A stretch of DNA of 12,116 nucleotides from Pseudomonadota bacterium (GCA_018241985.1 JAFECV010000019.1:1-12116); one strand, 5' to 3'. Positions 1 to 6,698 are shown, counted from the stretch's first letter. Numbers and translations: made by a program. Notes: generated by a model from the sequence alone, not told the origin.

Positions 1-827
1 CCTTCGGCGTGGTCGGTGTGCCAGGGCTCGTGCTGGCGCTGCTCTATCTGTTCGTCCGCGACTACAAGACGGTAGCACTGGCGCCAAAAGTGAGCCAAGG
101 GAGCTTGGTGAGCCAAGCGAGCCGCCAGTCTCTGGGTGAAACTCTCAAGCACATTTTTGGGACGCTGGCGCGCACCCCCACGCTGCTGTGGGTTTGCATC
201 GCAGGGTCGATGCAACTGGTGACGGCGTCGGCCGTCATGTCGTGGCTGCCCAGCTACCTGAACCGTTTCCACGGCATGACCCCGGCGGCTGCAGGAAAGC
301 AAACGGCGCTGGTGATATTGATTGCCGCTTTGGGCGTCGTCCTCTGGGGCATCGTGGTGGACCGCCTGGCACGTCGTACGCCGCGCAACAAGCTGCCCTT
401 GCTGTCCGTGCTGTGCGTGGCCACCTCGGTGATCTTCATGGTCGCGTTCGGCGGCCCCTACACGGGTGATGCTCAGTTCAAGCTGATCGTTCTGGGTGGG
501 TTCTTCATGACTGCCATCATGGGTGTGATCGTCGGTATTGCCATGGACGTCATTCACCCGGGTATGCGCTCCACCGGTGCGGCCGTACTTTCCCTGTTTC
601 TGAACCTGCTTGGTTTGGCCGTGGGGCCGTTCCTGGCGGGCGTCCTGTCCGACCGATGGGGTTTGCAGCAGGCATTGGCCGTCGTTCCGCTGTTCAGCGT
701 ATTGGCCGCTGCGCTGTTCATCGTCGCGATGCGAAGCTATGACGCGGACGTGGCGAGGATCTCCGATGTGAAACTGGACGTGGCACCACCCGTCACCGGT
801 CAACTGAGCACCGGCGCCGCCGCCTGA
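1..827 (+). CDS. MFS transporter, C-terminal part (5' end outside window)
   Basis: Inner-membrane secondary transporter of the major facilitator superfamily; the gene is already open at the window edge, so the N-terminal half is missing. About 274 residues are visible. Hydrophobic segments can be placed at roughly residues 1-17, 59-82, 96-118, 127-147, 157-179, 188-213 and 220-241 (counting from the GTG at 9), fitting the last seven of twelve helices. The cytoplasmic loop after the third of these reads GIVVDRLARRTPRNK, the charged G-x3-D-R-x2-R-R loop typical of the MFS. A conserved-looking stretch STGAAVLSLFLNLLGLAVGP precedes the final two helices. The tail after residue 241 is hydrophilic. 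A same-strand AraC regulator starts 49 bp after the stop, suggesting co-transcription. By context the cargo may be the compound handled by the BKACE enzyme at 1986-3041, but substrate is inference; the superfamily call is firm. Confidence 0.88.
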   Translation, partial: FGVVGVPGLVLALLYLFVRDYKTVALAPKVSQGSLVSQASRQSLGETLKHIFGTLARTPTLLWVCIAGSMQLVTASAVMSWLPSYLNRFHGMTPAAAGKQTALVILIAALGVVLWGIVVDRLARRTPRNKLPLLSVLCVATSVIFMVAFGGPYTGDAQFKLIVLGGFFMTAIMGVIVGIAMDVIHPGMRSTGAAVLSLFLNLLGLAVGPFLAGVLSDRWGLQQALAVVPLFSVLAAALFIVAMRSYDADVARISDVKLDVAPPVTGQLSTGAAA

Positions 828-876
828 GCCGTCAAAGTCTGACGCCGCGGCCCGGCCACGTCACCCCTTGCGAACG

Positions 877-1872
877 ATGGCAACGCTCGTCCGGGCCGCG
901 TGCCTCACCAACTACCGCGAGGTGGCCAGCGCATCGGGGCTGAATCCGCAGCGCATGCTGCTCGACGCCGGCCTGAGCCCCGGCGTGCTGGACGAGCCGG
1001 ACCTGATGATCCCGGTGGAGCGCGTGGGTCGCCTGCTGCAGGCGTCGGCACAGGCGTCGGGCAACGAGTGCTTCGGCCTGTGCATGGCACGGTCCCGTTT
1101 GCTGTCCAACCTCGGCGCCGTCGGCCTGCTGGTCCGCGACCAGGCCACGCTTCGCGATTCTCTCGAACTGCTGATTCGCTACCAGGCCGTGCTCAACAGT
1201 GCGCTCACGCTGGCGATCGAGGAAAACGAGCACACCGCGGTGATCCGCGAGGTGCTGATCGCGGGCAGCACGCACCAGCCCACCCGGCAGCGCGCGGAGC
1301 TGGCCCTGGGCGTCATGGTTCGGGGCATCCGCCAGTTGCTGGGCGACGATTGGCGACCGCGCCGGGTGTGCTTCGAGCACGGGCCGCCGAAGGATCTGGG
1401 CCTTCACACCCAGCTGTTCGGCCGCGCCATCGAATTCAACGGCGAGTTCAACTGCATCGTGTGTTCAAGATCGGACCTGGATACGCGCAATCCTTCGGCC
1501 GATCCGGCCATGGCGCGCTATGCGCAGCAGCTGGTGGACGCCGCGCTGAAGCGGCACGACGCCTCCTTGTTCGACGACGTGCGCCGAACGGCCTTGCTGT
1601 TGCTGCCCACCGGACAGTGCAGCATCGAAAAAGTGGCCGAATATCTTGGCGTGATGCCGCGCACGATCCAGCGCCGGCTGGCCGAGCAACGCTTAAGCTT
1701 CTCCGGCACGATCAACGATCTGCGCAGGGAACTGGCTGTCCGGTACGTGCATGAAACCGACCGGCCGCTGACCGAAGTGGCCGATCTGCTGGGGTTCACG
1801 CCCAGCAGCTTCTCGCGCTGGTACCAGTCGCAGTTCCATTGCAGCGCCAAGGAGAGTCGGGCCCGCCCGTAA
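877..1872 (+). CDS. AraC-family transcriptional regulator (arabinose-binding-like N-terminal domain), copy 1
   Basis: Cytoplasmic DNA-binding regulator of 331 residues. Residues 1-200 form the effector/oligomerisation domain seen in the AraC subgroup typified by MATLVRAACLTNYREVA at the start (Arabinose_bd/PF12625 type). The C-terminal AraC domain holds two helix-turn-helix units, near 249-268 (SIEKVAEYLGVMPRTIQRRL) and 298-317 (LTEVADLLGFTPSSFSRWYQ), and ends with QFHCSAKESRAR, the usual end of the family fold. The ATG at 877 is preferred over the in-frame TTG at 868 because family members usually begin M-x-T-L-V-R; no clear Shine-Dalgarno is visible for either. The gene follows the MFS transporter on the same strand and converges on the BKACE gene. 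It shares clear similarity with the second AraC regulator at 3246-4274 (NPSADPAMARYAQQ versus NPRADPVMARYARQ). Likely controls the neighbouring catabolic genes; the effector is unknown. Confidence 0.9.
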   Translation: MATLVRAACLTNYREVASASGLNPQRMLLDAGLSPGVLDEPDLMIPVERVGRLLQASAQASGNECFGLCMARSRLLSNLGAVGLLVRDQATLRDSLELLIRYQAVLNSALTLAIEENEHTAVIREVLIAGSTHQPTRQRAELALGVMVRGIRQLLGDDWRPRRVCFEHGPPKDLGLHTQLFGRAIEFNGEFNCIVCSRSDLDTRNPSADPAMARYAQQLVDAALKRHDASLFDDVRRTALLLLPTGQCSIEKVAEYLGVMPRTIQRRLAEQRLSFSGTINDLRRELAVRYVHETDRPLTEVADLLGFTPSSFSRWYQSQFHCSAKESRARP

Positions 1873-1881
1873 CTCAGGTTC

Positions 1882-1986
1882 ATGCGGTTTTGCCTTCAAA
1901 CGCATAACTGCGTTGTGGCGCCTTGCCGTGCGTCAGCACTGTCTGCGCCGCCCCGCCTTGTTCTGCGCTCGAATGCAAAACCGCAT
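1882..1986. repeat. Imperfect inverted repeat between convergent genes
   Basis: The 12-mer ATGCGGTTTTGC at 1882-1893 recurs as its exact reverse complement at 1975-1986. With mismatches the arms extend to about 27 bp (1882-1908 and 1960-1986): both strands then read TTC, CGCA and AAC at matching places, with about five differences. The 51-nt centre is GC-rich and holds no gene. The element starts 10 bp after the AraC stop and its right arm touches the stop codon of the BKACE gene. The loop is too long and lacks a T-run, so it is not a simple intrinsic terminator. It could be a small mobile palindromic element, a recombination scar or a bidirectional 3' processing element. Confidence 0.6.
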
Positions 1987-3041
1987 CAAGGCTTGCGCAA
2001 GAACCCCTGGTTGCCGCCATTCCGATTGGGCGCGAAGCCATTGGCCGCGAGCGTCTCGTCCGCCGTCTCGTAGAAGACCCCGATCTTGCAGATCTCGCGC
2101 GCTTGGCCAGCCGTTGCGATGGGACGGCCGAACTCCTTGGAGATGCGCACCAACTGCTTGATCTGCTCGACCGAGCTCATCTTGCCCGAGCGGTCCTGCT
2201 TCCACAGCACGTCTTCGATGCCGCAACGCACGTGCAGGCCCAGCGCGATGCCGATCATGTTGATGGGCAGCACGTTGAGCACCGAACTCTCCACCGTGAC
2301 CACCGCGCCGTCGGGCACGGCGCGCAGCATGTTGGCCAGGTTGAAGATGTTCGCCTGATCCATGCCGCCGCTGATGGCCACCCAGTTCATCACCAGCGGC
2401 CCCTTGTAGACGCCGCGGCGGATCATCCGCTCGATCGTTTCGAAGCTGTTGATGTTGTAGACCTGGAACTCGCTCTGGATGCCGGCGGCGGACAGGCGCC
2501 GGATGTGCTCCTCGACGAAGCTGGGGTTCGAGGGCACGATCATGTCCTTGTAGGTCCCATAAAGGTTCGGGAACCCTCGTGAAACCCCCCTGAAATCGTC
2601 CACGCCGGCATGCTCGGTCACGTTCATCTGCGTGGTGTTGACGGTGACCGTCACCTGGTCGGGCTTCGGCGTCAGTTCGGCCAGCATGTGCCGCGTGTCG
2701 TCGCTGAGCCACTTGGCGGCGGCGCCCTCGGATTCGGGCGCGAAGCTGATCGAGCCGCCGACCTGGATGATCATTTCCGGTACCGCCTTGCGCACGCCGG
2801 CAATCAGTTCGTTGAACATCGACAGGCGCTTGCTGCCCTTGCCATCGGCCTCGCGCACGTGCAGGTGCAGCACGGTGGCGCCGGCTTCGTAGCAATCCAC
2901 CGCCTTCTGGATCTGCTCCGCCATGGTGATCGGGATGTCTTCCGGGAAGTCCGCGGGAATCCAGCCCGGCGCATACGGAGCCGCGGTGATGATCAGAGGC
3001 TGCTGGTTCTCGGGATACAGGTGGCCGTCGAGGAAATTCAT
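1986..3041 (-). CDS. BKACE-family beta-keto acid cleavage enzyme (DUF849, 3-keto-5-aminohexanoate cleavage protein family)
   Basis: Cytosolic zinc-dependent enzyme of 351 residues. The family (type member Kce of lysine fermentation) takes a beta-keto acid plus acetyl-CoA and gives acetoacetate plus a new acyl-CoA. Visible family marks: a TIM-barrel start PLIITAAPYAPGW (15-27), the zinc motif HLHVR with His59 and His61, GGSISF (95-100), and the late motif VRCGIEDVLW with Arg272, Glu276 and Asp277, matching the third zinc ligand and the catalytic Arg/Asp of Kce. All expected catalytic positions are therefore present. It is somewhat longer than the roughly 275-310 residues of many members, with extra sequence around 280-351. 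The ATG at 3041 is chosen because GGAGAC lies 8 nt upstream and the family N-terminus begins there; the frame stays open to 3194 but that extension is not protein-like. The AraC gene lies upstream on the same strand. Substrate specificity of this subfamily cannot be read from sequence. Confidence 0.92.
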   Translation of the reverse strand: MNFLDGHLYPENQQPLIITAAPYAPGWIPADFPEDIPITMAEQIQKAVDCYEAGATVLHLHVREADGKGSKRLSMFNELIAGVRKAVPEMIIQVGGSISFAPESEGAAAKWLSDDTRHMLAELTPKPDQVTVTVNTTQMNVTEHAGVDDFRGVSRGFPNLYGTYKDMIVPSNPSFVEEHIRRLSAAGIQSEFQVYNINSFETIERMIRRGVYKGPLVMNWVAISGGMDQANIFNLANMLRAVPDGAVVTVESSVLNVLPINMIGIALGLHVRCGIEDVLWKQDRSGKMSSVEQIKQLVRISKEFGRPIATAGQAREICKIGVFYETADETLAANGFAPNRNGGNQGFLRKP

Positions 3042-3069
3042 GGTGAGGGGTCTCCGGGTTGAAATCTGC

Positions 3070-3081
3070 CCTTCGCGAAGG
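3070..3081. promoter_or_regulatory. 12-bp perfect palindrome upstream of BKACE
   Basis: CCTTCGCGAAGG is a perfect palindrome centred about 34 bp upstream of the BKACE start codon, in the expected leader. It could be an operator or a short RNA hairpin; no known binding consensus was recognised. Confidence 0.35.
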
Positions 3082-3138
3082 ACAGCTAGATCTTCGGAGC
3101 AGCGGCGCAGCCATGCTTGATCTTTCGCGTCTTCCACT

Positions 3139-3153
3139 TGTCGTTTGACGACA
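3139..3153. promoter_or_regulatory. Spaced palindrome TGTCGT-TTG-ACGACA
   Basis: Perfect 6-bp arms with a 3-bp spacer, about 100 bp upstream of the BKACE start. The arm sequence TTGTCG also appears in the tandem repeat at 3221-3240, so one protein may bind all these sites. A role is inferred from position and symmetry only. Confidence 0.4.
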
Positions 3154-3220
3154 CGAGGGGGTGCCGTCCCTGCGAAGGACGCCTTGGCAGGCATGGGCTC
3201 GCCGATACGACCCGCCGCTG

Positions 3221-3240
3221 CAAGTTGTCGCGAGTTGTCG
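3221..3240. repeat. 10-bp tandem direct repeat (CAAGTTGTCG / CGAGTTGTCG)
   Basis: Two adjacent copies of C-R-AGTTGTCG, one helical turn apart, lying 5 bp beyond the stop codon of the second AraC gene and about 180 bp upstream of the BKACE start. Same-face direct repeats of this kind are a common form for AraC-family sites, although the classical spacing is nearer 21 bp. Candidate activator site. Confidence 0.4.
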
Positions 3241-3245
3241 GACCT

Positions 3246-4274
3246 TTACGACTCGCGCTGTCGCAATCCGGCCTCGGCTGTGGCCCGAAGGTCCCGGTCG
3301 CGCCGGGGTGGCATGCCGAACTGCGCCGTGTACCAGCGCGAAAAAGAACTGGCCGTGGTGTACCCCAGCAGCTCGGCGATGCGCCCGATGGAGCAGCTCG
3401 CATCCTGGATGTAGCGCTGCGCCATCTGCCGCCGCACGTCGTTCAGCAGATCGGCGAAGCTGGTATGGGCTGCGCCGAGTTGGCGCTGCACCGTGCGCAC
3501 GCTCAGCCCCAGCGACTGGGCCACGCATTCGATGGTCGCGTTGCCGGCCGGCAGCCCCAGGTAGATCGCGCGGCGCACGTCGAGATCGATCGACGAGGAC
3601 ACCATCTGCGGGATCATCTCGACGAACTGCCGCGCATAGCGCGCCATGACCGGGTCTGCCCGCGGGTTGGTGGCATCCAGGTCCACGGAGGCGCAGACGA
3701 TGCCGTTGCATTCGCTGTCGAAATCCACGCCGCACGGGAACACCCGCCGGTGCACGCTCGGGTCCGATGGCGCGCCGTGGGCGAATTGCACGCGGCGCGG
3801 CTTCCAGTAGCCGCCCAGCACGCTGCCGCACATGCGCATCAGCACGCCGATCGCGAGCTCGATACCCTGGCGCTGCGGCCGCTCGGACATGATTTCCTCG
3901 CGGATCACCGCATGGCCGCCGGCCTCCTCGATCGTCATCGCGAGCGCCTCGTTGAGCAGATGGCGAAACCGCAGCGTGGTGACGATCGCGTCGCGCAGCG
4001 TGCGCTGGTGCGAGATCAGCAGGCTGACGCTGCCGAAGTCGGAGAGCTGGCGCAGCTCGGCCATGCGCAGTCCCCAGGCCTGAAAGCCGCTCAGCGCGGC
4101 GGACTCCTCGAGCAGATCCAGCGCCGCATCCGACGGAATCATCTGGTCCGGATCGCGCAGCATCGCGCGCTGCAGCCCGGCGCGGTGCAGCGCCGGCGCC
4201 GGGTTGAAGTTCAGCTCGCGGGCCACGTCGAAATACGCGGTCAGCACGGCCGAGCGCACCAGGATCGGCTTCAC
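3246..4274 (-). CDS. AraC-family transcriptional regulator (arabinose-binding-like N-terminal domain), copy 2
   Basis: Regulator of 342 residues. The N-terminal effector domain starts VRSAVLTAYFDVARELNFNP, and the AraC DNA-binding domain carries two helix-turn-helix units near 247-266 (TIECVAQSLGLSVRTVQRQL) and 295-316 (SIGRIAELLGYTTASSFSRW), then YTAQFGMPPRRDRD. The GTG at 4274 is selected because AAGGAG (minus strand, 4283-4288) sits 8 nt upstream; the open frame continues to 4379, but those 35 residues lack family resemblance. It lies upstream of the BKACE gene on the same strand and is divergent from the porin, a layout typical of a local regulator acting on the shared intergenic region. 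It is clearly related to the AraC protein at 877-1872 in both halves. It has an Arg-rich tail (about 324-342) after the HTH domain that the other copy lacks. The ligand is unknown. Confidence 0.9.
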   Translation of the reverse strand: MKPILVRSAVLTAYFDVARELNFNPAPALHRAGLQRAMLRDPDQMIPSDAALDLLEESAALSGFQAWGLRMAELRQLSDFGSVSLLISHQRTLRDAIVTTLRFRHLLNEALAMTIEEAGGHAVIREEIMSERPQRQGIELAIGVLMRMCGSVLGGYWKPRRVQFAHGAPSDPSVHRRVFPCGVDFDSECNGIVCASVDLDATNPRADPVMARYARQFVEMIPQMVSSSIDLDVRRAIYLGLPAGNATIECVAQSLGLSVRTVQRQLGAAHTSFADLLNDVRRQMAQRYIQDASCSIGRIAELLGYTTASSFSRWYTAQFGMPPRRDRDLRATAEAGLRQRES

Positions 4275-4517
4275 GAGGAGGACTCCTTGTCGGCGGCGAT
4301 TCCGCCTGCAAACGGTTTGGGGCTGGCGTGAAATGATAAGTTGCTGGCGCCGTATGGCAAGCGCGCAACACCGGTACACGCTTAGACTTCGCCGGTTGAG
4401 TGAGGCCGATGCACTTCGGCGACGTTGGGTCGTTTGGCCCGGCGGCAGGGTATGGCAGGTAGCCGAGTGCCCAGCGCCGGATCGCCTTTTTTATGTGTTT
4501 TTTTGGAGACAACGACA
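4275..4517. promoter_or_regulatory. Divergent control region between AraC regulator and porin
   Basis: 243 bp with no convincing gene. It holds the AAGGAG ribosome site of the AraC gene (4283-4288, minus), a 16-bp hairpin-forming sequence GCCGATGCACTTCGGC (4405-4420), two T tracts (4487-4492 and 4498-4504) just ahead of the porin, and the porin ribosome site GGAGAC (4505-4510, 7 nt before the GTG). One TTGTCG at 4287-4292, matching the motif repeated at 3139-3240, overlaps the AraC ribosome site. I could not assign a confident -35/-10 pair on either strand. Confidence 0.5.
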
Positions 4518-5684
4518 GTGAAGAAGAACCTGATCGCCCTGGCGGCCCTTGCCTTCGTCGGCGCGGCCTCCGCGCAGACCTCCACCGGGAACGTGACGCT
4601 GTGGGGCGTGATCGATGCCGACATCGGCCACTACAGCCTGGGTGGCCAAAGCAAGACGATGGCGAGCTCGAGCGGCGGCAACGCCGGCAGTCAACTGGGC
4701 TTTCGCGGCACCGAGGACCTCGGCGGCGGCATGTCGGCCAACTTCTGGCTCGAAACGCAGCTGTCCAACCAGACCGGCGCCGCCGGCGGCCTCGCCAGCA
4801 ATGGTGGCGCGCTGGGCACATCGTTCTTCAATCGGCGCAGCACGGTCAGCCTGGCCGGCAACTTCGGCGAAGTGCGCCTGGGCCGCGACTACACCCCGTC
4901 GTTCTTCAACCACTTCATATTCGACCCGTTCCGTGACGCAGGCCCCGGCGCCGGCACCAATATCACCCTGGGCGGTCCGAACCTGCTCGCCGGCGGCGGC
5001 GCGAGCGCACTCACCGCGGTTCGTGCGAGCAATTCCATCCAGTACCTCTGGGGATTCCAGCCGAACGGGCTCGCGGTCGTCGGCCGCGGCGTCTTTGCGC
5101 AGGTGATGTACGCCTTTGCGGGCAACGCCAACGGCCAGCCGGCGGTTGGAGAATACGCAGGCGGCCGTGTCGGCTACGCGAACGGCCCGGTGAACGTCGC
5201 GCTGTCGTACGGGGAGTCGAAGGGCCTTCCCTATGCTGCCGACGCGGCGCAGGGTTACAGCACCTACAAGGAATCGAACCTCGGTGGTTGGTACGACTTC
5301 GGCGCGGCCACGGTGATGGCCCACTACGGGGTGAACAACTCCGATGTGGCGCAAACCAAGTTCACGCACTGGGGCGTCGGCGCGACCATCAACGCCGGCC
5401 CGGGCTACATCCCGGTGTCGTACAACCGCATCAAGCAGAACAATGCGACCAGCGACGGCGCCGACCAGTGGGCGGTGGGCTACGTGTACAACCTGTCCAA
5501 GCGCACTTCGCTGTATGCGGCCGTGTCGCACCTCAGCAACAAGAACAACGGTCTTTACAACTTCAACGGCAGCAACGGCGGCGCCAATCCCGGCTTCGCC
5601 CCGGCCTCTGCCGCGAACCCCGGCGGCTTTACGCCGGGCAGCAGCGGCACCGGCTACGACATCGGTATCCGGACCTTCTTCTGA
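4518..5684 (+). CDS. Outer-membrane general porin (Gram-negative porin family, beta-proteobacterial type)
   Basis: Trimeric 16-strand beta-barrel channel for small hydrophilic solutes in the outer membrane. The 388-residue precursor has a Sec signal peptide, MKKNLIALAALAFVGAASAQ, with likely SPase I cleavage after Ala19 (ASA-Q). The mature protein opens with the family start GNVTLWGVIDADIGHY, then GSQLGFRGTEDLGGGMSANF and the FGEVRLGRDYTP block, and ends GYDIGIRTFF; the final Phe is the BAM-recognition residue of barrel proteins. A Gly/Ala/Pro-rich stretch just before the last strand is probably a surface loop. The GTG at 4518 is chosen for its GGAGAC 7 nt upstream and because the signal peptide begins exactly there; the frame is open from 4425, but the preceding residues are not signal-like. 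It is divergent from the AraC gene and is followed by its own terminator, so it is likely monocistronic. Confidence 0.94.
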   Translation: MKKNLIALAALAFVGAASAQTSTGNVTLWGVIDADIGHYSLGGQSKTMASSSGGNAGSQLGFRGTEDLGGGMSANFWLETQLSNQTGAAGGLASNGGALGTSFFNRRSTVSLAGNFGEVRLGRDYTPSFFNHFIFDPFRDAGPGAGTNITLGGPNLLAGGGASALTAVRASNSIQYLWGFQPNGLAVVGRGVFAQVMYAFAGNANGQPAVGEYAGGRVGYANGPVNVALSYGESKGLPYAADAAQGYSTYKESNLGGWYDFGAATVMAHYGVNNSDVAQTKFTHWGVGATINAGPGYIPVSYNRIKQNNATSDGADQWAVGYVYNLSKRTSLYAAVSHLSNKNNGLYNFNGSNGGANPGFAPASAANPGGFTPGSSGTGYDIGIRTFF

Positions 5685-5722
5685 CGGGCGCCGGCGCGAG
5701 CCGGCCAACAATGGAACCTTCG

Positions 5723-5754
5723 AACCCTGTCGCGGCGACGCGGCAGGGTTTTTT
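5723..5754 (+). terminator. Rho-independent terminator of the porin gene
   Basis: AACCCTGTCGC (5723-5733) pairs with GCGGCAGGGTT (5740-5750), an 11-bp stem with one G-U pair and a 6-nt loop, followed by a run of six T at 5749-5754. It lies 38 bp after the porin stop. The other strand lacks a T-run after the stem, so it acts mainly on the porin transcript although it sits just beyond the permease stop. Confidence 0.88.
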
Positions 5755-5759
5755 CGTGT

Positions 5760-6569
5760 TCAGGCCCGAAAGCGCCGCCGCGTCAACGCCAGCGCGATCC
5801 AGAACGCGACCACCGTGTACGCGGCGAGCAGCGCGAGGTGCCGCAGCGGCGCCTCGGGCCACTGACCCATCATCAGCGGGCGCACCAGCTCGACCGCGTT
5901 CGTCAGCGGCAGCCAGGGTGCGACCGCACGCACCACGGCGGGCAGCTGCTCGAGCGGGAAGAACACGCCGCTCAGGAAGGTCATCGGCGTCAGGAACAGC
6001 GTGAAGTAGTAGGTGAAGAAGTCGTAGTTCTGCGCGAGCGCGTTGAAGATCAGCGCGATGCACGCGAACGCGATGCCGGTCAGCACCAGGATCGGCCAGG
6101 CGACCAGCAGCTTCGGGCTGTGGCTGATGCCCAGCGCCAGGATCACGCCGAGGATGATGGTCGCGGAAAACAGCGCCTTGAACGCGGCCCACAGCATCTC
6201 GGCGAGCACGATGCTGTCGAGGTTCACCGGCGCGTTCATGATGCCGTCCCAGGTGCGCTGCACCTGCATGCGCGAGAACGCCGAATACAGCGCCTCGAAG
6301 CTGGCCGCGTTCATCGCGCTCATGCAGACCGAGCCGCTCGCGAGGAACAGGATGTACGGCACGCTCTGGCCGCGCACCTCGATCTGCCCGATCAGCGCGC
6401 CCATGCCGTAGCCCAGGGCAACCAGCCAGATCAGCGGCTCGGCGATGTTGCCGATCAGGCTCGGCAGCGCGAGCTTGCGCCACACGCGCAGGTTGCGCAG
6501 GAACACCGGCCACCAGCCGCGCGACAGTTGCGGCACGTGCCAGATGGTTACCAAATCAGCGCCGCGCAT
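5760..6569 (-). CDS. ABC-2 type transporter permease, NodJ-like
   Basis: Integral inner-membrane subunit of an ABC exporter, 269 residues. Hydrophobic segments lie near 38-60, 72-92, 122-147, 156-178, 186-205 and 246-263, six helices as in ABC-2 permeases. The stretch LFLTPMTFLSGVFFPLEQLP (191-210) followed by LPLTNAVELVRPLM is the hallmark ABC-2 C-terminal region and closely resembles NodJ. The ATG at 6569 is preferred because AAGG lies 5 nt upstream and the length matches NodJ (about 260); a GTG at 6611 would add 14 residues encoded by the intergenic repeat. It pairs with the ATPase upstream on the same strand (129-bp gap). In rhizobia NodIJ exports lipo-chitin signals, but there are no nod synthesis genes here, so the cargo is unknown. 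Confidence 0.9.
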   Translation of the reverse strand: MRGADLVTIWHVPQLSRGWWPVFLRNLRVWRKLALPSLIGNIAEPLIWLVALGYGMGALIGQIEVRGQSVPYILFLASGSVCMSAMNAASFEALYSAFSRMQVQRTWDGIMNAPVNLDSIVLAEMLWAAFKALFSATIILGVILALGISHSPKLLVAWPILVLTGIAFACIALIFNALAQNYDFFTYYFTLFLTPMTFLSGVFFPLEQLPAVVRAVAPWLPLTNAVELVRPLMMGQWPEAPLRHLALLAAYTVVAFWIALALTRRRFRA

Positions 6570-6603
6570 GAAAACCTTCAGAGGACCGCGGAGCAGGTCG
6601 CGC

Positions 6604-6698
6604 GCGGGCACCCGCGGAGCCGGCTTGGCCGGTCCGCTGGGTGCGCCCCCTTGAGTGGGGATGCGAGCGACACGCGGTGCGCGAGAAACGGGGGTGGG
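6604..6698 (-). repeat. Hairpin-rich intergenic repeat between ATPase and permease genes
   Basis: Part of the 129-bp gap splitting the two exporter genes. On the minus strand it reads, in order, CACTCAAGGGGGC, then GGACCGGCCAAGCCGGCTCC, then CGCGG. Foldable parts are 6646-6660 (CCCC/GGGG arms), 6619-6633 (GCCGGC/GCCGGT arms with a TTG loop) and 6604-6615 (GCGGG-CA-CCCGC). CCGCGGAGC occurs twice (6586-6594 and 6612-6620). From memory, this order of motifs resembles an abundant intergenic repeat in Comamonadaceae genomes; that identification is recall, not a search. It could modulate the ratio or stability of the two messages. Confidence 0.5.

Larger units (their letters stand above)
3042..3245 (-). 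promoter_or_regulatory. Control region upstream of the BKACE gene
   Basis: 204 bp between the end of the second AraC gene and the BKACE start. It holds no convincing gene but several symmetric or repeated sequences: a 12-bp palindrome at 3070-3081, a spaced palindrome at 3139-3153, a 10-bp tandem repeat at 3221-3240, and the 9-mer GCGAAGGAC twice (3075-3083 and 3172-3180). The ribosome binding site GGAGAC (minus strand) lies at 3050-3055. I could not place a good sigma-70 promoter. The density of repeats suggests that BKACE has its own regulated promoter rather than depending only on read-through from the AraC gene. Confidence 0.5.

Noticed and set aside
1882..1986. Integron attC site
   Set aside because: Size and inverted-repeat layout are suggestive, but the RYYYAAC and GTTRRRY core sites are not found at the ends and no integrase or cassette is present.
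3042..3194. 51-residue N-terminal extension of the BKACE gene
   Set aside because: A good ribosome site precedes the ATG at 3041, family similarity starts there, and the extension would run through the palindrome-rich control region.
1933..4821. Very long open frame on the minus strand spanning the BKACE, AraC and porin-start regions
   Set aside because: Its translation is Arg/Ala/Pro-rich low-complexity sequence in a frame different from the two well-supported genes it overlaps; it is a by-product of high GC.
4491..5711. 406-codon minus-strand frame opposite the porin
   Set aside because: The plus strand has signal peptide, barrel motifs and terminal Phe; the antisense frame is compositional.
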